Below, in pieces: positions 1-5,696 of a DNA stretch of 7,664 nt; position 1 is the stretch's first letter; each line of letters starts with the position of its first letter. The notes under the pieces were generated by a model that searched no databases, was not told the origin of the DNA, and worked only from the letters and a program-made list of their open reading frames with translations. Source of the stretch: CAZGYE01 sp964530165. GTDB lineage: Bacteria > Planctomycetota > Planctomycetia > Planctomycetales > Planctomycetaceae. A program made the position numbers and the translations under genes. The DNA lies in assembly GCA_964530165.1 (NCBI GenBank), contig CAZGYE010000283.1, positions 1-7,664 of the forward strand. Reading direction: 5' to 3'.

Positions 1-4
1 CAGA

Positions 5-25
5 GCCGCCACACTGTGTGGCGGC
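5..25. other. Perfect 9-bp inverted repeat (hairpin) upstream of the YHS-repeat gene
   Basis: The sequence GCCGCCACA at 5-13 is the exact reverse complement of TGTGGCGGC at 17-25, separated by the three-base loop CTG. It would form a very stable GC-rich RNA hairpin. No T-run follows (the next bases are CGGAACCC), so it does not fit a classical intrinsic terminator. It lies 42 bp before the first start codon. It could be the 3' end of an upstream transcript, a processing or stabilising hairpin in an operon leader, or a dyad bound by a regulator. The sequence alone does not decide between these. Confidence 0.5.
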
Positions 26-67
26 CGGAACCCAACGATTTCCCAGTTCTCAAAGGAGTTCACAGCC

Positions 68-766
68 ATGCGACGAGTCTTGACATCGACTTCTGCCGCT
101 CTCGCCACCTTTGGTCTTTTGCTCGCCACGAGCATCCCGGCCTTCGCCCAAAGCGGCAGCCGCAACAATCCGCCCCGCAGATCGGCGCGTCGGGCGGCAA
201 GGGGGCCGACTGCTCTGGAGGGATATTGCCCTGTAAGCATCCTGGAGATGCACAAATGGGTCAAAGGCGATCCAGACCACCAAGTCGTCTATGACGGCCG
301 GACCTACCTGTTTGCCAGCAAACAGGGCAAGAACATGTTTCAAGAGCATCCCGCCAAGTACGTCCCCGCGCTCGGCGGCGATTGTGTCGTTGCCCTGGTC
401 GAGATGGGGAAGCGGGTTCCCGGCAATATCCGACATGCGGCGTTCCACGATCAACGTTTGTTCCTGTTTTCCAACGAGACGGCTCAGAAAATGTTCCTAG
501 CGAACCCATCGGCGTACGCTGACGCCGACTTGGCTTACGGCGGCAAATGCGTTGTTTGTCAAGTGGCGATGGGGAAAACCGTACCCGGTAAGGCCGACTT
601 TGCGGTCTTCCACGACGGTCTTCGTTATCTTTTCCCGTCTGCCGACCAGCGAAGACAATTCCTCGCAACCCCGCAGAAGTACACAGTTCCCGCAAATAAC
701 CCCGCTCGCCCTCCCAGCGGTTCCACGACCAGACGGCAGCCGGCCGCAGGCTCTGGCACCCGTTAG
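68..766 (+). CDS. Exported protein with three tandem YHS-like repeats
   Basis: This 232-residue protein begins with a typical signal peptide: Arg at 2-3, a hydrophobic core at about 8-22, and a likely cleavage after AFA at residue 27. A basic, Pro/Arg-rich linker (about 28-48) leads into three homologous units of about 50 residues at 51-100, 103-151 and 158-206. Each unit starts with a Gly-x-Cys element (GYC, GDC, GKC), continues with a V/A-x-x-H/Y-D-G/Q strand, and ends with F/Y-L-F, an aromatic-rich helix and a P-x-K/A-Y motif. This is the layout of YHS domains, small folds often linked to metal handling or metal-resistance proteins. The third unit has a second Cys (CVVC, 161 and 164). The C-terminal tail (207-232) is low-complexity and Pro/Ser/Arg-rich. 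The start is supported by AAAGGAG at 52-58, nine bases before the ATG. The function is unknown; a periplasmic metal- or metalloid-binding role is inference from the Cys residues and the arsenic neighbours. Confidence 0.85.
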   Translation: MRRVLTSTSAALATFGLLLATSIPAFAQSGSRNNPPRRSARRAARGPTALEGYCPVSILEMHKWVKGDPDHQVVYDGRTYLFASKQGKNMFQEHPAKYVPALGGDCVVALVEMGKRVPGNIRHAAFHDQRLFLFSNETAQKMFLANPSAYADADLAYGGKCVVCQVAMGKTVPGKADFAVFHDGLRYLFPSADQRRQFLATPQKYTVPANNPARPPSGSTTRRQPAAGSGTR

Positions 767-818
767 GGGGTGAATCCCGTTTCCGCACAGCAACTCATTC
801 GCGCGGAGGGTCCGTATC

Positions 819-1670
819 ATGCGAAAGATTGTCATCGCAACAGCAGTCTCCTTACCCGTGTTGGGATTAGTCGTTTATCTCGTCATTTCCAGCCCAGCGG
901 GTCCTGTGGCCTTCGACACTGGCACCCAAGCGGACGAGGGACGAGGGAAAACTCAACTCCCTCTGGACCGAGTGGATCATTCGCTTTGGGATCGTCTGCT
1001 CAAGAAGTACGTCGATCGCGACGGAATGGTGAACTACGCAGCGTGGAAGAAGTCGCCGCAGGATTTGGCAGCGCTGAAGCAGTACTTGGCGACGCTCGGG
1101 CACGGCGATCCCCGTGCCCGAACCACCAAGCAGGGCAAACTGGCTTTCTGGATTAACGCCTACAATGCGTTGACCGTGGAAGGCATTCTGGGGGTTTACC
1201 CCACGAGCAGCATCCGCAACCACACGGCGGTTGTCTTCGGCTACAACATCTGGAAAGACTTGCCCTTGACTGTGGGTGGCAACAAGAAGTATTCACTCAA
1301 CGCGATCGAGCATAATGTTCTGCGAAAGCTGGGCGAGCCGCGAATCCACTTCGCCATCGTCTGTGCGTCGATCAGCTGTCCTCGACTTCGCAATGAGGCT
1401 TACACGCCAGAGAAGCTGGAGAATCAGTTGGCCGACAATACTCGGGATTTCTTCTCCCGGCAAAGGAACTTCCAGGTGGACCTGGCACGCCGCCGAGTTC
1501 GCGTGTCGTCGATTCTCGACTGGTTCGGTGAGGATTTCGGAGCGACTCGCCAGAAGGCCCTGGCGAGCCTGGCGGAGTCCATGCCGGACGAGGCAACCAA
1601 GGGCCTCATCGCAGGCGGAAAGTTCTCAGTCTCCTTCCTGGACTACGACTGGAATTTGAACAAGCAATGA
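819..1670 (+). CDS. DUF547 domain-containing protein, exported or membrane-anchored
   Basis: This 283-residue protein opens with a short basic N-terminus and a hydrophobic segment at about 4-23 that acts as a signal peptide or N-terminal anchor, so the body should be extracytoplasmic. The DUF547 hallmarks are clear: FWINAYNALTV at 110-120, HFAIVCASISCPRLR at 177-191 with Cys182 and Cys187, the following EAYTPEKLENQL stretch, and SILDWFGEDF at 231-240. A D-x-D-G-x-V-x-Y motif lies at 66-73. The biochemical role of DUF547 is not established. Conserved Asn, His and Cys residues suggest a catalytic or metal-binding fold, but that is inference. GGAGGG at 805-810 sits eight bases before the ATG and supports this start. 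The gene follows the YHS-repeat gene after 52 bp. Its TGA stop overlaps the next ATG (ATGA, 1667-1670), which indicates translational coupling with the MerA-like flavoprotein. Confidence 0.9.
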   Translation: MRKIVIATAVSLPVLGLVVYLVISSPAGPVAFDTGTQADEGRGKTQLPLDRVDHSLWDRLLKKYVDRDGMVNYAAWKKSPQDLAALKQYLATLGHGDPRARTTKQGKLAFWINAYNALTVEGILGVYPTSSIRNHTAVVFGYNIWKDLPLTVGGNKKYSLNAIEHNVLRKLGEPRIHFAIVCASISCPRLRNEAYTPEKLENQLADNTRDFFSRQRNFQVDLARRRVRVSSILDWFGEDFGATRQKALASLAESMPDEATKGLIAGGKFSVSFLDYDWNLNKQ

Positions 1671-3205
1671 AGACCGCAAAGATCCCGCAAATCACGCTTC
1701 TAGTCCTGCCGAATGACGAGCACAATCAAGCCCTCGTCGACCATGTCCATCCGCGCGACTGGACCAATCCCGAACCGGCGCGGCGGTACAATCTCGTCGT
1801 TATCGGGGCGGGCACCGCCGGACTTGTGGCGGCCGCCGGAGCTGCCGGGTTGGGCGCCCGGGTGGCGTTGGTCGAACGGCACTTGATGGGTGGCGATTGT
1901 CTCAACTACGGCTGCGTCCCGTCGAAAGGCATCATTAGCGCGGCACGGATCGCTGCGGCCGTCCGAGATGCCGGCCGGTTCGGAGTGGCCGTGCCGGAGG
2001 GGTGGCGCGTCGACTTCAAGGCTGCCATGGAGCGAATGCGACAGTTGCGGGCCGGTATCAGCCGGAACGACTCTGCGGTCCGGTTCCGCGACCTGGGCGT
2101 GGATGTCTTTCTTGGCGAGGGCCGATTCTCCGGTCCCGACACAATCGAAGTCGACGGGCGGACGCTGCGGTTCAAGAAGGCCGTCGTCGCCACAGGCGCC
2201 CGCGCCGCAGCACCGGCGATCCCCGGGCTGGATGAGGTCGATTACCTGACCAATGAGTCGGTGTTCTCGCTCACGGAGCTGCCCAAGCGAATCGGCGTGA
2301 TCGGCGCCGGACCGATAGGGTGCGAAATGGCACAGAGCTTCGCTCGTTTTGGCTCGGAAGTGTTTTTGGTCGAGGCCACGCACGGGATTCTTCCACGTGA
2401 AGACCCCGATGCTTCGGAGATTGTCAAAAGGTCTCTGATTCGTGACGGCGTCAACCTGCTGTGCTGTGGACGCGAGACAAAGGTCCGCAAGGATGGAGAC
2501 CAGGTCCGTTTGTACCTGGAGTCGCACGGTAAGACCTACGATGAACCCGTCGACGCTTTACTGGTCGCGGTTGGCCGCGCCCCCAACGTCGAGGGTCTCA
2601 ACTTAGAGGGCGTCCGTGTCGAGTACGACAAGCGCGTTGGTGTGACCGTCAACGACAAACTGCAAACGACGAACCCTCGCATTTACGCGGCGGGCGACGT
2701 GTGCTCGCGATACAAGTTCACGCACGCCGCCGACTTCATGGCTCGGATTGTCATTCGGAATGCACTGTTTATGGGGAAAGCCAAGGCCAGCGCGTTGACG
2801 ATTCCGTGGTGCACCTACACGTCGCCGGAACTTGCACACGTCGGGATGTCGCCGAAGGATGCCGAGGATCAAGGAGTCGCAATCGACACATTCACGCAAG
2901 AGCTGGCGCAGGTTGATCGAGCCATCCTGGAAGGCGAAGACGACGGATTTGTTCGCGTCCATGTGAAGACGGGCGCAGACGAAATCGTCGGCGCCACCAT
3001 CGTGGCGGCGAATGCCGGCGACATGATCTCCCAAATCACGCAGGCCATGACACACGGAATCGGCCTGAAAAAGATCGCGGACACAATTCATCCGTATCCC
3101 ACACAGGCCGAAGCCATTCGGAAGGTTGGCGACCTATTCAATCGGACGCGTCTCACGCCGTTCGTCAAGAAGTTGTTTGCCAAATGGTTGGAGTGGACAT
3201 GTTGA
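1667..3205 (+). CDS. MerA-like FAD/NAD(P)-dependent disulfide oxidoreductase
   Basis: This 512-residue member of the class I pyridine nucleotide-disulfide oxidoreductases has an FAD-binding GxGxxG at 47-52 and the redox-active pair Cys78/Cys83 in GGDCLNYGCVPSK. A second dinucleotide motif (GAGPIG, 213-218) is for NAD(P)H, and AAGDV at 341-345 contacts FAD. The C-terminal dimerisation domain carries HPYPTQAE (475-482), supplying the partner-subunit catalytic His. It resembles mercuric reductase most, but there is no N-terminal HMA domain and no C-terminal vicinal Cys pair; the chain ends in a single Cys (residue 512). It is therefore unlikely to be a true Hg(II) reductase. A roughly 40-residue N-terminal extension rich in His, Asp and Pro precedes the FAD fold. 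It is coupled to the DUF547 gene by an ATGA overlap and is followed 41 bp later by the DUF3179 selenoprotein gene. Substrate unknown; donating electrons to arsenic or thiol/selenol chemistry in this cluster is inference. Confidence 0.9.
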   Translation: MKTAKIPQITLLVLPNDEHNQALVDHVHPRDWTNPEPARRYNLVVIGAGTAGLVAAAGAAGLGARVALVERHLMGGDCLNYGCVPSKGIISAARIAAAVRDAGRFGVAVPEGWRVDFKAAMERMRQLRAGISRNDSAVRFRDLGVDVFLGEGRFSGPDTIEVDGRTLRFKKAVVATGARAAAPAIPGLDEVDYLTNESVFSLTELPKRIGVIGAGPIGCEMAQSFARFGSEVFLVEATHGILPREDPDASEIVKRSLIRDGVNLLCCGRETKVRKDGDQVRLYLESHGKTYDEPVDALLVAVGRAPNVEGLNLEGVRVEYDKRVGVTVNDKLQTTNPRIYAAGDVCSRYKFTHAADFMARIVIRNALFMGKAKASALTIPWCTYTSPELAHVGMSPKDAEDQGVAIDTFTQELAQVDRAILEGEDDGFVRVHVKTGADEIVGATIVAANAGDMISQITQAMTHGIGLKKIADTIHPYPTQAEAIRKVGDLFNRTRLTPFVKKLFAKWLEWTC

Positions 3206-3233
3206 AAGATGCAAACAACACGGTTCCTTTCGC

Positions 3234-3239
3234 AAGGAG
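3234..3239 (+). promoter_or_regulatory. Ribosome binding site that fixes the DUF3179 start
   Basis: AAGGAG lies seven bases before the ATG at 3247. This favours 3247 over the in-frame ATG at 3184, which lies inside the end of the MerA-like gene and would put a charged, non-signal segment before the signal peptide. Confidence 0.75.
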
Positions 3240-3246
3240 TCACCCC

Positions 3247-4272
3247 ATGCGCTCGACATTCTGGTTGGGCGGTCAACGCGGCCGCTTGTCACTCGTTTCG
3301 GTTGTGAGCCTGCCGATTCTGTTGGGCGCCGTCGTGTTCGGGGTTCGTGAAACGTCCCAAGCCGCACAGCGTCAAACCGCGCCGCAGTTTCAGCCGACGC
3401 GTGTGATTCCCCCTCAACGGGCCATCAAGACTGCCCCGGTGGTCAAGGCCGATCGAGTTCACGGACAAGTCACAGACGCCGAGCTGGTGCTGGGAGTCGT
3501 CGTGAAGGGTGAAGCGCGTGCGTACCCCATCAACATGCTCACCGGCCCCAGTCGCGAAATCATTAACGATACGCTCGGCGGCCAAGCCATTGCGGCGACG
3601 TGGTGACACCTCTGTCACAATGGTGTGGTCTACACCAGAAAAGTTGGCAACCGGACGCTCAACCTTGCCGTGTCCGGCATGTTGTGGAACCGCAGCCTGG
3701 TGATGATCGATGAAGAAACCCGCTCGCTCTGGAGCCACTTGCTCGGCGAGGCTATGCGAGGGCCTCTGAAGGGGGCCCAATTGGAAGCGATACCGGCCGA
3801 AATGGCCACGTGGGAGTCGTGGCGACGTGAACATCCCAAGACAACCGTTCTGAACCTGTCGAGGACCTCTCGCAACTATGTCAAACAGTTTTATCGCCGA
3901 GGGCGGGACTTTGTCTTTGGCTGGATCGAAAACGGACAGCCATACGCGGCTGGATTCGACACACTGAAGAAGAACCCTGTGCTCAACTTGGAATTGACCA
4001 AATCGACGATAGTCGTCACCTTTGACCAGGCAAGCACCGCGGCGCACCTGTTTTCCAGCATGGTTGACGGCCGCACGCTGCAGTTTGTCGCGGACAAACA
4101 GGGACGCATGAAGGACACGCAAACGAATTCTATCTGGAACCGCAACACCGGAATGGCTGTGGAAGGTCCGCTCTCCGGGCAGCGCCTGAAACAACTCGCT
4201 GGAATCGTCTCGTATGCGCGAACGTGGAAGGTGTTTCATCCTGACAGCAAGTCCGTTCGGCCAACAAAGTAG
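3247..4272 (+). CDS. DUF3179 selenoprotein, exported, with in-frame TGA read as Sec120
   Basis: Reading through the TGA at 3604-3606 gives a 341-residue protein ending at TAG 4270-4272. Residues 1-40 form a signal peptide or anchor: Arg2, Arg11 and Arg13, a hydrophobic core at about 15-33, and a possible cleavage near SQA-A at 37-40. The DUF3179 body follows: GEARAYPINML (88-98), EIINDTLGG (104-112), the redox motif U120-H-L-C123, then VSGMLWNRSLVMIDEETRSLW (142-162), the GEA-x-x-GPL block (167-174) and ATWESWRREHP (187-197). Ordinary members carry a Cys (typically in Y-C-P-L-C) where the TGA falls. Both halves match the family, with no frameshift and no other stop. A SECIS-like hairpin follows at 3621-3637. 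Read conventionally, the gene would split into a 119-residue fragment from 3247 and a second ORF from a spurious GTG at 3625. The function of DUF3179 is unknown; UxxC suggests thiol/selenol redox chemistry outside the cytoplasm. The alternative is a pseudogene with a nonsense mutation, which I consider less likely. Confidence 0.85.
3604..3606 (+). other. In-frame TGA, predicted selenocysteine codon (Sec120)
   Basis: This TGA is the only in-frame stop between the ATG at 3247 and the TAG at 4270. It replaces the first Cys of the CxxC motif of the DUF3179 family, giving Sec-His-Leu-Cys (U120 to C123), a pattern common in redox selenoproteins. TGA also ends the DUF547 gene (1668-1670) and the MerA-like gene (3203-3205), so the code is standard and recoding would have to be local. 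Confidence 0.85.
3613..3649 (+). promoter_or_regulatory. Predicted bacterial SECIS element (hairpin with GGUCU loop)
   Basis: The core is a perfect 6-bp stem, TGGTGT at 3621-3626 paired with ACACCA at 3632-3637, closed by the five-base loop GGTCT at 3627-3631. The loop begins 20 bases after the TGA; in E. coli fdhF the equivalent G is 18 bases after its UGA, and that SECIS also shows GGUC(U) at its apex, where G and U contact SelB. A weaker lower stem can be drawn between 3613-3618 and 3643-3649 (T-A, G-C, T-G, C-G, A-T, C-G with one bulged T), with an A-rich internal loop. The hairpin lies inside the coding sequence, as expected for bacterial SECIS elements. I see no clear bulged U in the upper stem, unlike E. 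coli. Confidence 0.8.
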
Positions 4273-4296
4273 ACGGCTTGTCGACCCCATTCAACA

Positions 4297-4304
4297 AAAG
4301 AGGT
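4297..4304 (+). promoter_or_regulatory. Ribosome binding site that fixes the ArsM start
   Basis: AAAGAGGT ends nine bases before the ATG at 4314. It favours this start over the in-frame TTG at 4278, which lies upstream of the site itself. Confidence 0.65.
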
Positions 4305-4313
4305 GTAGAAACG

Positions 4314-5492
4314 ATGTCCGTGAGAACGTTACCCGGCCGCAACGGCCGCGAAGCGGCGGTTGCCAAGCGGTATTCCGCTGCTGCACAAGAAAGGGAATCG
4401 GCACTCTGTTGTCCGGTCCGGTATCTGCCAGAGTACCTGGAGGCAATCCCGCCAGAAATTCTGGAGCGCGACTACGGATGCGGCGATCCCACGCCCTACG
4501 TCTGCGAAGGAGAGACCGTTTTGGACTTGGGCGCCGGCGGGGGCAAGGTTTGCTACATCCTTTCCCAAGTCGTTGGACCGCAAGGCCGAGTGATCGGCGT
4601 CGACTGCAATCGGGAGATGATCACGCTCGCCCGCCGTTACCGCGACACCGTGGCGAAACAGATCGGTTTTTCCAACGTCGAGTTTCGTTACGGCATGATC
4701 CAGGATCTTGCCCTCGATTTGGAGGAACTTGTGGAAGAATCAAGCGGCCTGCGCGTCGAGAGTCCGCAGGATTGGATCGAGCTGCGGCAGTTGGAACAAC
4801 GGCTGCGGGAAAAGCGACCGATGATTTCCGACGGGTCGGTCGATTGCGTCGTCTCGAACTGCGTGCTCAATCTGGTGCGTCCGGAGGACCGCCGACAACT
4901 CTTCAGCGAGGTCTTCCGCGTTCTCCGGTTGGGAGGCCGAGCGGCGATCAGCGACATCGTCTGCGACGAGGATGTGCCCGAACACTTGCAGCATGATCCC
5001 GAATTGTGGTCTGGCTGCATTTCTGGGGCGTTTCGTGAAGATGCCTTCTTGAAGGCATTCGAAGAGGCGGGCTTCTACGGGATTCAGATCGCGGCCAGGC
5101 AGACCGAGCCGTGGCGTACCGTCGAAGGGATCGAGTTCCGCTCGCTGACGGCTGTCGCCTACAAGGGCAAGCAAGGGCCGTGTCTGGAAAGGAACCAGGC
5201 CGTCATCTATCGCGGTCCGTTCAAGACGGTCCAAGACGATGACAATCACGTCTACTACCGCGGCGAACGGATGGCCGTCTGTGACAAGACGTTCCAACTG
5301 CTCAACAAGAAACCGTACGCTGGTCAATTTGAGTTCATGGACCCGATCGAACCAATTCCTCTGGAAAATGCCGAGAGATTCGACTGCAGCCGGCCCAAAC
5401 ATCGCCACCCGCGGGAGACCAAAGGCCAAGAGTACGACGCCACCACCCAGGCCAAAGGGACCTGTACGGACTCTGGCGGCGCCTGTTGCTAA
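4314..5492 (+). CDS. arsM: Arsenite S-adenosylmethionine methyltransferase (ArsM-type)
   Basis: This 392-residue enzyme is predicted to transfer methyl groups from S-adenosylmethionine to trivalent arsenic in the cytoplasm. The SAM-binding motif I is VLDLGAGGGKVCYI (69-82), followed by the acidic GVDCNREM (95-102). The As(III)-binding cysteines of ArsM match Cys183 in VVSNCVLNL and Cys235 in LWSGCISGAF; further candidates are Cys32/Cys33, Cys56 and Cys64 near the N-terminus. Compared with a minimal ArsM there is an insertion of about 40 charged residues at 131-171 before the DGSVDCVVSN block. A C-terminal domain (about 285-360) includes AVIYRGPFKTVQDDD and the RMAVCDKTF segment. The chain ends in a short tail with a vicinal Cys pair (SGGACC, 391-392). 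It is followed by arsS, a pairing known from arsenosugar biosynthesis. The start lies 41 bp after the DUF3179 stop. Confidence 0.92.
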   Translation: MSVRTLPGRNGREAAVAKRYSAAAQERESALCCPVRYLPEYLEAIPPEILERDYGCGDPTPYVCEGETVLDLGAGGGKVCYILSQVVGPQGRVIGVDCNREMITLARRYRDTVAKQIGFSNVEFRYGMIQDLALDLEELVEESSGLRVESPQDWIELRQLEQRLREKRPMISDGSVDCVVSNCVLNLVRPEDRRQLFSEVFRVLRLGGRAAISDIVCDEDVPEHLQHDPELWSGCISGAFREDAFLKAFEEAGFYGIQIAARQTEPWRTVEGIEFRSLTAVAYKGKQGPCLERNQAVIYRGPFKTVQDDDNHVYYRGERMAVCDKTFQLLNKKPYAGQFEFMDPIEPIPLENAERFDCSRPKHRHPRETKGQEYDATTQAKGTCTDSGGACC

Positions 5493-5525
5493 GAAAAGCA
5501 GGAAGCCTGAGAAGAAAAAGGCGAG

Positions 5526-5681
5526 TCGAAAGTTGAGAGTCGAGAAAAGTTGAGAGTCGAGAGTGGAGAGTCGAAAGTGAAGAGTCGAAAGTCCAGTGTC
5601 CAACGTCAACACTCTCAACTCTCAACTCTCAACCCTCAACTCTCAGCTCTCAACTCTCAACTCTCAGCTCTCAACTCTCAA
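5526..5681. repeat. Heptad-repeat inverted repeat between arsM and arsS
   Basis: The right arm (5612-5681) is ten perfect-phase 7-base units: seven CTCTCAA, two CTCTCAG and one CCCTCAA. The left arm (5526-5591) is purine-rich with the complementary heptad, in units such as TTGAGAG, TCGAGAG, TGGAGAG and TCGAAAG, with one 3-base phase break at 5547-5549. The segment 5550-5570 can pair with three right-arm units with two mismatches in 21. About 20 bases (5592-5611) separate the arms. The strand shows a purine arm followed by a pyrimidine arm, so the RNA could form a long imperfect hairpin. It occupies most of the 204-bp gap between arsM and arsS and ends 15 bp before the arsS ATG. It is not coding: the translations are low-complexity Ser/Leu/Gln. 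It may attenuate or stabilise the transcript, or be a dispersed genomic repeat. Confidence 0.85.
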
Positions 5682-5696
5682 CCCCATAAGAAGACC

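Noticed and set aside
1700..2527. A 275-residue minus-strand ORF opposite the MerA-like gene
   Set aside because: It is an antisense shadow of a strongly conserved flavoprotein and contains no recognisable motif.
3203..3205. The TGA ending the MerA-like gene as a second Sec codon (Cys-Sec terminus)
   Set aside because: Read-through gives no family-like sequence, no GG-loop hairpin follows, and the next gene's ribosome site begins shortly after. It is an ordinary stop.
3184..3606. A separate 140-residue protein ending at the TGA, with a second protein starting at GTG 3625
   Set aside because: The two pieces are the N- and C-terminal parts of one DUF3179 domain in the same frame. The GTG at 3625 lies inside the conserved core and in the SECIS-like stem, with no ribosome site.
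3604..3606. Nonsense mutation making DUF3179 a pseudogene
   Set aside because: The rest of the gene is intact, the TGA sits exactly at a Cys position in a CxxC, and a GGTCT-loop hairpin follows at proper spacing. This remains the main alternative until selB/selC are checked.
3289..4290. A 333-residue minus-strand ORF opposite the DUF3179 gene
   Set aside because: It has no recognisable domain, is antisense to a conserved gene, and is expected by chance in GC-rich coding DNA. Its openness says nothing against the plus-strand TGA.
4740..5618. A 292-residue minus-strand ORF opposite arsM and the repeat
   Set aside because: Its N-terminus is translated heptad repeat and the rest is the shadow of arsM codons; no domain is recognisable.
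5526..5681. CRISPR array
   Set aside because: The repeat unit is seven bases with no spacers; it is a tandem heptad array forming an inverted repeat.
5550..5696. A 49-residue N-terminal extension of ArsS from a TTG start
   Set aside because: It translates the heptad repeat into low-complexity Ser/Leu/Gln sequence, while the ATG at 5697 begins a normal ArsS N-terminus.
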